A stretch of DNA of 29,888 nt, from IMG/VR virus record IMGVR_UViG_3300025767_000089, positions 1 to 29,888 of that record. One strand, 5' to 3'. Origin of the DNA: a virus. Each line of letters begins with the position of its first letter. Within the stretch, counting starts at the first letter, position 1. Shown here one piece after another: positions 7,460 to 14,864 of this stretch. The notes under the pieces were generated by a model. The model had not been told where the DNA came from and searched no databases. It saw nothing but the letters and a program-made list of their open reading frames with translations. Made by a program: the position numbers and the translations under genes.

Positions 7460-7885
7460 TTACAGATCGTTTAGCTGTAACTTGTTGCGAACGGCCCAAC
7501 TCATATTATCTAGAGTTTTAACCGATTCTCTCATGAAATCCATTTGGGTTTCAAGTAAATTAAGAACCATACCATCTTCAGACATATCTGCTTTAATGAA
7601 TGATTCTTTTTGTTTATCTGTTAGCTTGTAGTCATATTCATAGTAACTTACAAACTTAGTTTTATATGCTTTAGCCGATCTAACTTGCTGTTGCTTGATT
7701 TTAATATTAAGCTGTGCAATTTGTTCAATTAAGATTTGACGATACGATGGTATTTCAACCATAGCATCATGTAACTTATCAACGTACTTAAAGCACTTTG
7801 CAAGTTCTCTAATCTTGTGAGTCCATTCTTGACGTTGATCATTTAGATATGCGTCTAGTTTGATAACTTTATTCTGCTCTGCCAT
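7460..7885 (-). CDS. uvsY: UvsY-like recombination mediator
   Basis: This 141-residue, highly charged, helical protein matches T4 UvsY in size (137). The likeness is best in the C-terminal half, where YYEYDYKLTDKQKESFIKAD is followed by a helix and then LETQMDFMRESVKTLDN, ending in an amphipathic segment. T4 UvsY displaces gp32 from single-stranded DNA and loads the UvsX recombinase. Its place directly before uvsW, and a few genes after the gp32 gene, supports the call. The ATG overlaps the stop of the 72-residue gene by one base (TAATG). The identity rests on size, pattern and context rather than on a diagnostic motif. Confidence 0.72.
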   Translation of the reverse strand: MAEQNKVIKLDAYLNDQRQEWTHKIRELAKCFKYVDKLHDAMVEIPSYRQILIEQIAQLNIKIKQQQVRSAKAYKTKFVSYYEYDYKLTDKQKESFIKADMSEDGMVLNLLETQMDFMRESVKTLDNMSWAVRNKLQLNDL

Positions 7886-8103
7886 TAGAACAATGATTTT
7901 TTGTTATTACTCTTTGGTATGAACTTAGATGCTATTAGCTTCTTTTTCATTTTTGGTTTTACCTCTTCCATCTTCATATCTTTAGGAGTATACTCCACTG
8001 AAGATTGTTCGAAGTCAATCAATAGCTTAAAATTATTATGACGCTTACGCTCTGCATAAAAGTCATCTAAATCTTCTTCCATTTTAATATTAAACTCGAT
8101 CAT
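7885..8103 (-). CDS. Small hypothetical protein (72 aa)
   Basis: A 72-residue protein, acidic at its N terminus (MIEFNIKMEEDLDDF) and strongly basic at its C terminus (KMKKKLIASKFIPKSNNKKS). It overlaps the primase gene by four bases (ATGA) and the UvsY-like gene by one (TAATG), so it is almost certainly translated as part of this replication operon. I recognise no family. A small adaptor or nucleic-acid-binding role would fit the charge pattern but is a guess. Confidence 0.78.
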   Translation of the reverse strand: MIEFNIKMEEDLDDFYAERKRHNNFKLLIDFEQSSVEYTPKDMKMEEVKPKMKKKLIASKFIPKSNNKKSLF

Positions 8104-9179
8104 AAGTACAACGCATCCAATTTAGAGGTTGTAAAATAATCTTGTATTTTTTTTAATGCTGGTGATTTAAGTTCGAAACACTTAAGTACTAAATCGTTCA
8201 AATCTTTAATATCCTCAGTGTATATATTTAACTTATTATCGGCTAAGAATTTTGACCACATAAAGACTGATTTACCATTCTTAAGCTTCTCCAGCATTTT
8301 CTTTTTACCAACTTCGTCATTATCAAACATATATCTTACTGTTGGTATTTCATCTAGTTCAATTGTTGAACGACCTGCAGTTGCTAGTGCTAATGAGTTA
8401 TTCATAAACATTGCATCTAATGGTCCTTCAAATATTGTAACTGGACGTAACACGTCAACTCTCATAATATTAAACAAAGTTGACAATTTATTTACTGCTG
8501 TCTTATCTTCATCTGTAAATGGAAATTCTTTACCCATTTCTTCGTGAAGTTTAGCTAGATCATAAGTCAAGTAACGAGACTTGTACTTTCCTAGCTTACG
8601 GCTTTGACAACTTAATATTTTACCGTCTGGTGTTTTGTTTAAGATCCATAAGTTTTTACCATTATTAGAATATAAAAACTCATCAGTCTTTGTGTGTAGT
8701 GCTCTACCCTTTAAATAGAACCATGGAAAATCACCAGGCTCTATTGACTTTGCACCAAAATGTTTCTTAAATTCATCAACTGGAATAGCATGTTCACTTG
8801 CTTTTAAATAGACGCCATGTTTAAGGGTTTCTATTTGCTGAACATCTACCTTCTTCTCTTTGATATAATTAACAACATTAATTCTATCTTCTGAAGATCT
8901 AAGAGTTTGGTCAAAATCCTTTAAGAAATTATTTACATCAGAGTGAGCGCTGCAGTTATAGCAATGATATTGTAGGGTGTCCCAATATAGATTACCTCTT
9001 TTCTTGTGAGTATCTGTATGTGAATCACCACAATAAGGGCATGCCATAGTCAATCGACCTGGCATTTCCTTTATCATTTGCTTATAAGGGTGGCTATGCT
9101 CTTGCACAACCACCCCTTTAACTAAGCTTCTAATCTTATTCTTAAGATCTTCTGTAAGATTATTAGATGTCGAGGTCAT
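8100..9179 (-). CDS. 61: gp61-type DNA primase
   Basis: This 359-residue protein (T4 gp61 has 342) begins with a zinc-binding domain with C47-P-Y-C50 and C73-Y-N-C76. The TOPRIM catalytic core follows: E251 in the V-T-I-F-E-G-P-L-D-A motif and D286-N-D288 in the R-Y-M-F-D-N-D-E motif. It should synthesise short RNA primers for lagging-strand replication together with a gp41-type helicase, which is not in this window. The start codon lies 17 bases inside the 3' end of the gp32 gene, so expression is probably coupled to that of the single-strand-binding protein, its functional partner at the fork. All key residues are present. Confidence 0.93.
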   Translation of the reverse strand: MTSTSNNLTEDLKNKIRSLVKGVVVQEHSHPYKQMIKEMPGRLTMACPYCGDSHTDTHKKRGNLYWDTLQYHCYNCSAHSDVNNFLKDFDQTLRSSEDRINVVNYIKEKKVDVQQIETLKHGVYLKASEHAIPVDEFKKHFGAKSIEPGDFPWFYLKGRALHTKTDEFLYSNNGKNLWILNKTPDGKILSCQSRKLGKYKSRYLTYDLAKLHEEMGKEFPFTDEDKTAVNKLSTLFNIMRVDVLRPVTIFEGPLDAMFMNNSLALATAGRSTIELDEIPTVRYMFDNDEVGKKKMLEKLKNGKSVFMWSKFLADNKLNIYTEDIKDLNDLVLKCFELKSPALKKIQDYFTTSKLDALYL

Positions 9180-10089
9180 TCAAGAACGAGTCTAGATCAT
9201 CATCACTATCTACATTAGATGCACTTGAAGTATTAGATTCACCGAACGCAGCATCTAAAGATGGTTCGTTTTGAACTGAAGTTGGTTTAGCTGCGGCTTT
9301 TTTAGGAGCTGGAGTTGATACCTGGTCCATTGAACCGCCTGGATTAGAAATGTACTGACCTAACACAGTATGTACAAAATCTCTAGTTTGATCGTCCCAT
9401 ACCTTGTATTCATAAGATGCAAGTGAAGGTGCTGATTCTAATTCTTCTTTAATAGAAGACATTGACTCTTGATTGCGTTCTGCTGGAGCGTCACCTAGCA
9501 TAACTGCTGAAGTTGAAGCTGAGAACTTAGACTTGTCGTAGTTATTGTACTCACCTTGGCGTGAAATAATCAATTCAAAGTTCTTTCCTTCGAAAAGGTC
9601 AAATACTTGAGTTGGTTCGCCAAATGCTGGGTTCAATTCCTCATCGATTTTCTCTTTGATCTTGTAACCAAATTTGAAGATGCGATATTGACCTTCTAAT
9701 TCTGGACGCTGTGGGTCCTTTATTACTTTGATAAGAGCATAGTACTGTTCACGACGCTTAAGCTTGTCGCTCATCTTACGATCAACTGCTGAATCAGACT
9801 TACGTAGACGGAAGAATGCATCTTGAATAGGACATTTCTCACCCACTGATGATGGACTATCAACAAGACGACCGTTACCAGCTGCATCTGTTAGCCAATG
9901 AACGTACTTGCGTACTAGTGATTTACGTGGGTTTTCTGGATTTGGTACGAAGCGAATAAGTGCTTTGTAAGTACCATCTTTACCGTCATCTGCTGATGGA
10001 CGATAGATTACATCTTCAATTGTTGAAGCTGTTTGATTGTGAGTCTCAACGTCTGAGACACTCAGATTGAAAATATCAAAATCTGCCAT
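9163..10089 (-). CDS. 32: gp32-type single-stranded DNA-binding protein
   Basis: This 308-residue protein (T4 gp32 has 301) keeps the family pattern: an N-terminal segment, an OB-fold core with KVIKDPQRPELEGQYRIFKF (about 121-140), F-E-G-K-N-F-E-L (166-173), N-Y-D-K-S-K-F (183-189), and a flexible acidic tail ending DDDLDSFLNDLDI. The tail is the usual contact for other replication proteins. The zinc site of T4 gp32 (H64, C77, C87, C90) is not intact: H64 and C86-P remain, but the positions of the other two cysteines read D/S and Q89. The codon use (more CGT/CGC arginine and GGT glycine) suggests high expression. An AT-rich leader with a hairpin precedes it. Confidence 0.93.
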   Translation of the reverse strand: MADFDIFNLSVSDVETHNQTASTIEDVIYRPSADDGKDGTYKALIRFVPNPENPRKSLVRKYVHWLTDAAGNGRLVDSPSSVGEKCPIQDAFFRLRKSDSAVDRKMSDKLKRREQYYALIKVIKDPQRPELEGQYRIFKFGYKIKEKIDEELNPAFGEPTQVFDLFEGKNFELIISRQGEYNNYDKSKFSASTSAVMLGDAPAERNQESMSSIKEELESAPSLASYEYKVWDDQTRDFVHTVLGQYISNPGGSMDQVSTPAPKKAAAKPTSVQNEPSLDAAFGESNTSSASNVDSDDDLDSFLNDLDI

Positions 10090-10183
10090 AATGTTTAAAA
10101 ACTTTAAATTACTTTAATTACCGTTAAATTCATTTAACACTCTTTATATATCTAACTTTAAAAATGTTTCAAAATTAGTTTTG
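10090..10183 (-). promoter_or_regulatory. AT-rich leader of the gp32 gene with hairpin and GATATATAA box
   Basis: The 94-base gap before the gp32 gene contains GATATATAA (10152-10144, 54 bases between it and the start codon). A perfect 6-base-pair hairpin, GTTAAA-TGAA-TTTAAC (10138-10123), and an almost G/C-free stretch to the ATG follow. T4 gp32 represses its own translation by binding an unstructured AU-rich leader next to a folded element. This leader has the same general make-up, so autogenous control is plausible. There is no Shine-Dalgarno sequence. The promoter reading is inference. Confidence 0.45.
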
Positions 10184-10351
10184 TTAATTAAAAAAATACT
10201 GCATACCTTCGCCATCTTGCCATGTATGTTCGTCAATTTGTGTAAGACCCGCTTTGGCTAAAAGATCTAACGCTTCTTCATTAGTGATCTTATTTTCAGA
10301 GACCATCCATAAAAGAGTTTTTCTAAATTCAATAAGTTCTGTAGTTTTCAT
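10184..10351 (-). CDS. Small hypothetical protein (55 aa)
   Basis: An open frame from ATG at 10351 to TAA at 10184 encodes 55 residues, starting MKTTELIEFRKTLLWMVSEN and ending QDGEGMQYFFN. It contains a helix-turn-like stretch, NKITNEEALDLLAKAG, with normal codon use for this genome, and fills a region otherwise without a gene. The strongly A/T leader before it, with two tandem TATAAAATA boxes, looks like a promoter and supports expression. No family is recognised. The length and the helix pair are compatible with a small regulator or protein-binding factor, but nothing shows it. Confidence 0.68.
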   Translation of the reverse strand: MKTTELIEFRKTLLWMVSENKITNEEALDLLAKAGLTQIDEHTWQDGEGMQYFFN

Positions 10352-10376
10352 ATTATTATATTATATTATTATGTTA

Positions 10377-10403
10377 TTATTTTATATATTTATTTTATAT
10401 ATT
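10377..10403 (-). promoter_or_regulatory. Tandem 13-bp A/T repeat, candidate promoter of the 55-residue gene
   Basis: The 14-mer TTATTTTATATATT (plus strand) occurs at 10377-10390 and again at 10390-10403, a period of 13 bases. Read on the minus strand this gives two copies of ATATATAAAATAA, resembling a doubled -10 box, 26 to 52 bases before the ATG at 10351. The remaining bases of the gap (10404-10443) hold nothing else I can name. Confidence 0.4.
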
Positions 10404-10443
10404 TTGAAACAAAGGGCTTAAAAGTAGCATATAAGTTATGGTT

Positions 10444-11085
10444 TTACGCCTGAGAGGTAAGATTAGGGCCTAAACTAAGTTGATAGGAAAGTAAATAATA
10501 AGCATCTACAAGGTCATCGAGGGGCTTCATAATTTTCTTTGTTCCTTTAAATTGTTGACAGAAATTCCATAACTGAGACCCTTGAAGGGCATCTAACTCA
10601 AGAAAAGCTTCCCACATTTGTAACTTACTCATATTACCTTTACCAGCATGTTTCTTAATGGTTGTAGGTGCGTAAACCTCCATGGCTTTAACATCAAACT
10701 TATCAATCATAAGAGCTTTAAGAATAGAAGAAGCAGAAGCTAAATCAATAAGAGAGTTTGTACCAAATCTGGAAGTACCATAAGAAGAGCCTTCAAAATA
10801 GAAACCATAAGGTTGATTTGGATCAGTGTGTTCAATAATAATATCTAATAAACCATTAGCAATAGATTTGTGTCTCAAAACCCTTGTTAATTCTTGTTTA
10901 TCAATATTAGGCTCTTCTTGATAGATTAATGTGACATCATCTAACATGGCCATTTCCTCTTGTAACTTTTGTTCTTTCTTTGTGCCAGTTTTTGGCTTAA
11001 GATATGATATAAAGTGAGGCTTACCTTCCTTTAGGATACAAAGGCCAGGAGAGTTAATTGAAAAGTCAATTGTAACTATATTCAA
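10444..11085 (-). CDS. RuvC-like Holliday junction resolvase / RNase H-fold nuclease
   Basis: The protein has the RuvC pattern. D7 lies in I-D-F-S-I-N-S-P-G, E98 in F-Y-F-E-G-S-S-Y-G, a P-T-T-I-K-K-H-A-G-K-G-N-M-S-K loop at about 140-154 resembles the RuvC DNA-binding loop, and D190-D-L-V-D194 supplies the C-terminal acidic residues. It is expected to cut four-way DNA junctions during recombination or before packaging. I choose TTG at 11085, which gives MNIVTIDFS with 213 residues. That codon sits one base after the upstream stop (TAA-T-TTG), the same spacing as another junction in this window, and places the first catalytic strand at the N terminus as in RuvC. A GTG at 11112 would add nine residues but overlap the upstream gene by 26 bases. 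Classical T4 uses the unrelated gp49 instead. Confidence 0.8.
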   Translation of the reverse strand: MNIVTIDFSINSPGLCILKEGKPHFISYLKPKTGTKKEQKLQEEMAMLDDVTLIYQEEPNIDKQELTRVLRHKSIANGLLDIIIEHTDPNQPYGFYFEGSSYGTSRFGTNSLIDLASASSILKALMIDKFDVKAMEVYAPTTIKKHAGKGNMSKLQMWEAFLELDALQGSQLWNFCQQFKGTKKIMKPLDDLVDAYYLLSYQLSLGPNLTSQA

Positions 11086-11086
11086 A

Positions 11087-11455
11087 TTAGATACGTTTAC
11101 CAAGCGCAGCACCTAAAGCGGCACCAACAAGTCTTGAAGTTAATAGATCGTGCATTACACCTTTTTCAATACCTAATACTTTAGCAACAATTTTACCAAC
11201 TGATTTACCAAGTGCAAAGCCAGTAAGTCCACCAATAATAGAACCTAGAATACCTTCATTAGTAATTTCTGAGTTAAATGCATTTAGGTCATATGAACCA
11301 TCTTCTAGTTTATATTCTTCTAAGAATGCATCGACAGCTTCATCAATTTTTTGTTCAAGCTCTTCGTTCCACTCTTGTTCAAGTGATTCGTTAATTGCCT
11401 GAATATCAGCTTCAGTTACGTTTTGTTCGTTTAAGTAGTCAATAAATGTTTTCAT
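11087..11455 (-). CDS. Putative capsid-targeted glycine-zipper protein
   Basis: The N terminus MKTFIDYLNEQNVTEAD is strikingly close to the T4 internal-protein leader MKTYQEFIAEA, with L8-N-E10 as the cleavage site. An acidic helical region (14-66) is followed by a glycine-zipper region: GILGSIIGGLTGFALGKSVG at 68-87, then, after a short break, VGAALGAALGKRI at the C terminus. Glycine zippers of this kind pack in membranes. The simplest reading is a protein packed into the head and inserted into a membrane on DNA delivery, but this is inference. It lies between a tail-tube-like gene and the RuvC-like gene, 5 kb away from the main group with the same leader. Confidence 0.85.
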   Translation of the reverse strand: MKTFIDYLNEQNVTEADIQAINESLEQEWNEELEQKIDEAVDAFLEEYKLEDGSYDLNAFNSEITNEGILGSIIGGLTGFALGKSVGKIVAKVLGIEKGVMHDLLTSRLVGAALGAALGKRI

Positions 11456-11465
11456 AATCTATATA

Positions 11466-12017
11466 TCACTGTAATTCATTCAGCAAATTAAACTTGTTAT
11501 ATCTGAATGTAATGTTAAATGTTGAGAATTCGGCAACGTTTTGAGCCATATTTAATTCTAGTTCAGATATTGAGGTAAAGATTGGCTTCTCAAAAACAAC
11601 ACTCATCATATGAATACCCTCAGCATCTGTGATTTGTAACTTTAAATCATCAACATATGAGTTTAAGTTCTCTCTATTATAGTGATATAATAAAGTGTCG
11701 TTTAGAATCCAATAGTTGATGAATCCATCAAGTAACTGCAAAGTAACAGTTACCTCTCTGTCTATTAAGTTTTGAATTGGTACATATCCTCTTTTATATG
11801 TAATCGTACCGTCGTTTGGGTTTTGTTCAGATGGTTCGAACGAAATACCTGGCATAGAAATACCTTGAACCGTATAATTAATAAAATCAATAGGTTCTTC
11901 GATCAAGTTACCCGGCATTCTATTAAGATATGGCTTATACTTATCGGCCACTTCTTGTGGAATAAATCTCTTAGGAAACTTAAAGTTAAATAAGTTACTT
12001 CTAGAATTTAAGATCAT
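11466..12017 (-). CDS. Tail-tube-like / baseplate tube structural protein
   Basis: This 183-residue protein has the size and pattern of tail-tube-fold proteins. It has VQGISMPGISFEP near residue 50-62, a strand with REVTVTLQLLDGFINYWIL (about 87-105), and a C-terminal strand pair ending in FSTFNITFRYNKF. T4 makes related folds for the tube (gp19, 163 residues) and its baseplate initiators (gp48, gp54). I cannot decide among these from the sequence, so no symbol is given. It overlaps the preceding structural gene by four bases (ATGA). Confidence 0.6.
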   Translation of the reverse strand: MILNSRSNLFNFKFPKRFIPQEVADKYKPYLNRMPGNLIEEPIDFINYTVQGISMPGISFEPSEQNPNDGTITYKRGYVPIQNLIDREVTVTLQLLDGFINYWILNDTLLYHYNRENLNSYVDDLKLQITDAEGIHMMSVVFEKPIFTSISELELNMAQNVAEFSTFNITFRYNKFNLLNELQ

Positions 12018-14089
12018 CTTTGAATTGGTCTAATATTATTACTACCAGCACCAACATCAATACGAGTATTACCTAAAATTTCAAAGCTACCGTGGTGAAT
12101 AAGAGTTTTATCTAGTCCGTTTACAATTGAAAGCATATATGTACTTTGACCCGTTTTAGCCGCAGCAAGTGCATTCTTTTCTTCTATTTTAAACATAATC
12201 TCGCCTTCACCTAATTCTACGTCAGCATAATTAAGAGAGTTGTCGATTGCAATAGAACCTAAATTTAGAACCACTTTATCAACACTTTCAAGTGAGATTG
12301 CAATAAAATCATCACCGTCTAGTTTAGCAATTTTAAATTTAACGTAGTTGTCAAACGGGCTTAGAACTAATTTAGATTCACCGTCAGAGTAAAAGTTGAT
12401 AGCTGAATTATCAACAACTTCATTGTTGACTACAGTTACGTTAGTAGATCCAGTAACTACATTCATTCTTTCAATAAACGTTGGTACAAATCTAGTTTGG
12501 TTTTCAGGCAGTGTAGCCAAGTTTTCAACAATTTGTCTGTTCTCTAAAACGTTAGGTAGAGTGTTGTAAACTTTCATTACTGAATTTGAAGATGGTAAAT
12601 TTACAGACTGTAATTTCTTACCGTATTTACCTACATTATAAGAAGTAAATGAAGCTCTCTTAACAATTTGAGTATTGTTGGTTTCGTCATATATTCTTAG
12701 AGTGTAGTCTATATTATATGCGGTTGCTGTTGAAGAGTTTGTTACAACTGGTCTAAACGGAATTGGCTCATCAAAGTTTTCAACTTGTGAAATAGACAGT
12801 TCATATGTTTTATCAAAGTATGTTGTAATCTGTTCAAAGACTGCAACATCATGGAATACTGTAATATCAGCATTTGAGCCTGCGATTCTATTCTGAATAT
12901 ACTTGTCAAACTCAGCAATAGATCCATCTTTAGTAGCATATAAGTTAAAGTAATCACCGTCTTCAGCTTCTTCAACTACTGCTGCGATATCTTGAAACTC
13001 ATCTTCTTTTGCTAGTGTAAACTCAACTTCTTCAGTCGTATTAATGTAATCAAATCCAGTTGAGCTATCGACAGATTCAATTGTTTTATATGTAATTTCA
13101 TAGTTAGCCGTTGGATCAATTGCATCAGAACCAGATCCAAAGAACCAGTTTGCAAAATCAGTATCCATATTAACTAATGAAGGTACTTTGATCTCTATAA
13201 ATTTAGAGTACATTGTTTCACCTAAAATAAACGGCTTTGGATTTTGAATCTCAAATGAAGATGAATTAAGGTAGACAATAGAAGTTAAATAGTTCTTAAT
13301 ATTAGAAGCTCTTCTAACTCCAACTTGAAATAAGAAACCTTCATAGCCTCTTGCATCAAATGAATAACCAGATCTTAAGTGAAGTCTAACAGTATCATAT
13401 GTGATAGTATTAGAAGGAATATCAGTCGCATCGGCTTGATCAATCGTTGACGATGTAGAACCAGTCCAATCAACATTATTATCAATGTAATTATTAGTAG
13501 AATCTAATAAAGCATACTTAGAACCTTGATCACCATCAACTAATATCGCTTGATATCTACCAACTTGACCAGATCCTGTTTTAATGTCATTACCTGTTTC
13601 TTCATCTGCCGTTGCATATAATGGGTTAGCAGTATTTTGAACTTTAATAGAACCACCTACTAAATTTGGGTAAGTATACGTGAAGTTACCGTTTGTAGTT
13701 GGTGTAAATGTGTAAATATTATTTGATAAGCTACCTACTGGAACTGCATTTTCATCTAAGATTGCAAAGTCAGCTGGCACAGTAAGAGCTGAAACATCAA
13801 ACTTGTATGTTTTACCATTACCAAGAATTAACGCTCTCGAAGCAAAGTTTTCTATTAGAATTGCATTGCTTGAGGCAGTTACATCAAAGTTTACAACAAG
13901 AGCACCTAACTCATGAATTAAGTGTCTTGAATCAGAGCTTGAAGCTGTTGTATTCAGTGCTAAGACATGTGATCCATTATCGTCAATCTCAATCTGATAG
14001 TTGCTCAGTGTAGCAACATTTTGATCATGGTAGATAAACTCTAATAGAACGTCTTGGTCTAGTCTTGCGTATTTTGACGATTGTGCCAT
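12014..14089 (-). CDS. Large tail/baseplate structural protein (691 aa)
   Basis: A 691-residue beta-rich protein, high in Ser, Thr, Asn and Asp and poor in Cys, beginning MAQSSKYARLDQDVLLEFIY. It has no transmembrane segment or enzyme motif. Short domains seem to follow one another: an Ig-like stretch near 95-150, a middle region with RLHLRSGYSFDARGYEGF (about 240-257), and a C-terminal part with repeated strand pairs (DFIAISLESVDKVVLNL). Position between the fibre genes and the tube-like gene points to a baseplate or tail component. It has the clearest Shine-Dalgarno sequence of the window (AAAGGA). No T4 counterpart is recognised. Confidence 0.8.
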   Translation of the reverse strand: MAQSSKYARLDQDVLLEFIYHDQNVATLSNYQIEIDDNGSHVLALNTTASSSDSRHLIHELGALVVNFDVTASSNAILIENFASRALILGNGKTYKFDVSALTVPADFAILDENAVPVGSLSNNIYTFTPTTNGNFTYTYPNLVGGSIKVQNTANPLYATADEETGNDIKTGSGQVGRYQAILVDGDQGSKYALLDSTNNYIDNNVDWTGSTSSTIDQADATDIPSNTITYDTVRLHLRSGYSFDARGYEGFLFQVGVRRASNIKNYLTSIVYLNSSSFEIQNPKPFILGETMYSKFIEIKVPSLVNMDTDFANWFFGSGSDAIDPTANYEITYKTIESVDSSTGFDYINTTEEVEFTLAKEDEFQDIAAVVEEAEDGDYFNLYATKDGSIAEFDKYIQNRIAGSNADITVFHDVAVFEQITTYFDKTYELSISQVENFDEPIPFRPVVTNSSTATAYNIDYTLRIYDETNNTQIVKRASFTSYNVGKYGKKLQSVNLPSSNSVMKVYNTLPNVLENRQIVENLATLPENQTRFVPTFIERMNVVTGSTNVTVVNNEVVDNSAINFYSDGESKLVLSPFDNYVKFKIAKLDGDDFIAISLESVDKVVLNLGSIAIDNSLNYADVELGEGEIMFKIEEKNALAAAKTGQSTYMLSIVNGLDKTLIHHGSFEILGNTRIDVGAGSNNIRPIQR

Positions 14090-14098
14090 TTAGTTAGT

Positions 14099-14104
14099 TC
14101 CTTT
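14099..14104 (-). promoter_or_regulatory. Shine-Dalgarno sequence of the 691-residue structural gene
   Basis: AAAGGA lies nine bases before the ATG at 14089. It stands out because nearly all other starts in this window lack a purine-rich site and instead have A/T-rich leaders or overlap the previous stop codon. Confidence 0.7.
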
Positions 14105-14105
14105 A

Positions 14106-14864
14106 TTAAAATTGAAGCCATTTAGGTGAGTAACCAAAAACAACACCGACAAACGGAGTTGCTCTAACTGAACCATCAACTGGATAGATTCCATAACCTA
14201 TTCCAAAGTTCATATTCCACCTACTCTTCTTCTTATATGTATTCAACTCATTATTGATAAGATCGATACCTTCGATTTTAATATCATCAAATGGGTATTT
14301 TGTGCTTATTCTCATTCTATTAACACCGTTCTCTTTTTCAAGCGCTGCTAGTAGTGAGATTGTTTGGTAGATTGATAGCTTGCCAGTAATCTGATTACTA
14401 TCAATTAAACCATTAAGAGTTACTACTCTTGTGTTATTATCACCAAAGTCTGCTGAATCTTTAAACATAAACGTTGAATCAGCATTAATAGTTGATGAAA
14501 TTAAAAGACTATCCTTAAGTTTGATTTCAGAAGATAATAACAAGTTTACACCTTCAAGGTCTTTATTAAGGTTAAGTGCCTTTCTATATTTTTTAAGAAG
14601 CTTTTCATTCTGTACTGCTAATTGTTCAGCAGTAGAAACATATGTTTTAATCTCAGCTTCTAAATAGCCGTTAGCATTTCTGTAAATCTCAACAGAATCG
14701 TGAGCCGCTTCGTAGTTAGCTCTTTCATTCTCAACTTGAACCTCAAGAACTTTAATATCCTCTCTAAGCGCTGAGTTTGAAGAACACTGTCCTAATAGTA
14801 CAAAAGCCAAAGCGGCAATTACTATAAAAGGAATCCAGTCTTTATTTATATTAATATTAATCAT
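14106..14864 (-). CDS. Spanin-like membrane protein with coiled coil
   Basis: This 252-residue protein has an N-terminal membrane anchor (about residues 11-28, PFIVIAALAFVLLGQCSS), a long periplasmic-type coiled coil (about 30-125) and a C-terminal strand-rich end (WNMNFGIGYGIYP ... GVVFGYSPKWLQF) typical of outer-membrane-facing beta hairpins. This layout resembles proteins of Bacteroidota phages that look like single-protein spanins, which join inner and outer membranes at lysis. The LLGQC motif is not a proper lipobox because Gln precedes Cys, so lipid anchoring is unlikely. Finding it inside the tail module is odd, and a membrane-spanning tail or entry role cannot be excluded. It overlaps the collar-fibre gene by one base. 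Confidence 0.65.
   Translation of the reverse strand: MINININKDWIPFIVIAALAFVLLGQCSSNSALREDIKVLEVQVENERANYEAAHDSVEIYRNANGYLEAEIKTYVSTAEQLAVQNEKLLKKYRKALNLNKDLEGVNLLLSSEIKLKDSLLISSTINADSTFMFKDSADFGDNNTRVVTLNGLIDSNQITGKLSIYQTISLLAALEKENGVNRMRISTKYPFDDIKIEGIDLINNELNTYKKKSRWNMNFGIGYGIYPVDGSVRATPFVGVVFGYSPKWLQF

Larger units (their letters stand above)
10165..10411. repeat. 11-bp perfect inverted repeat flanking the 55-residue gene
   Basis: TGTTTCAAAAT (10165-10175) and its exact reverse complement ATTTTGAAACA (10401-10411) bracket the small gene. One arm lies in the leader of the gp32 gene and the other in the leader of the small gene. It may be a pair of binding sites for one regulator, or chance in AT-rich DNA. 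Confidence 0.4.

Noticed and set aside
11086-11112. GTG start for the RuvC-like gene
   Set aside because: It overlaps the previous gene by 26 bases and adds nine residues before the first catalytic strand; TTG at 11085 directly after the stop codon is more likely.
14787-14795. Lipoprotein signal (LLGQC) in the spanin-like protein
   Set aside because: Gln at the position before Cys does not fit a lipobox; the segment reads as a plain membrane anchor.
14843-14850. Exact TATAAATA on the minus strand inside the spanin-like gene
   Set aside because: It lies in codons just after the start of that gene (N-I-N-I-N region), with no gene start at a suitable distance; A/T-rich codons explain it.
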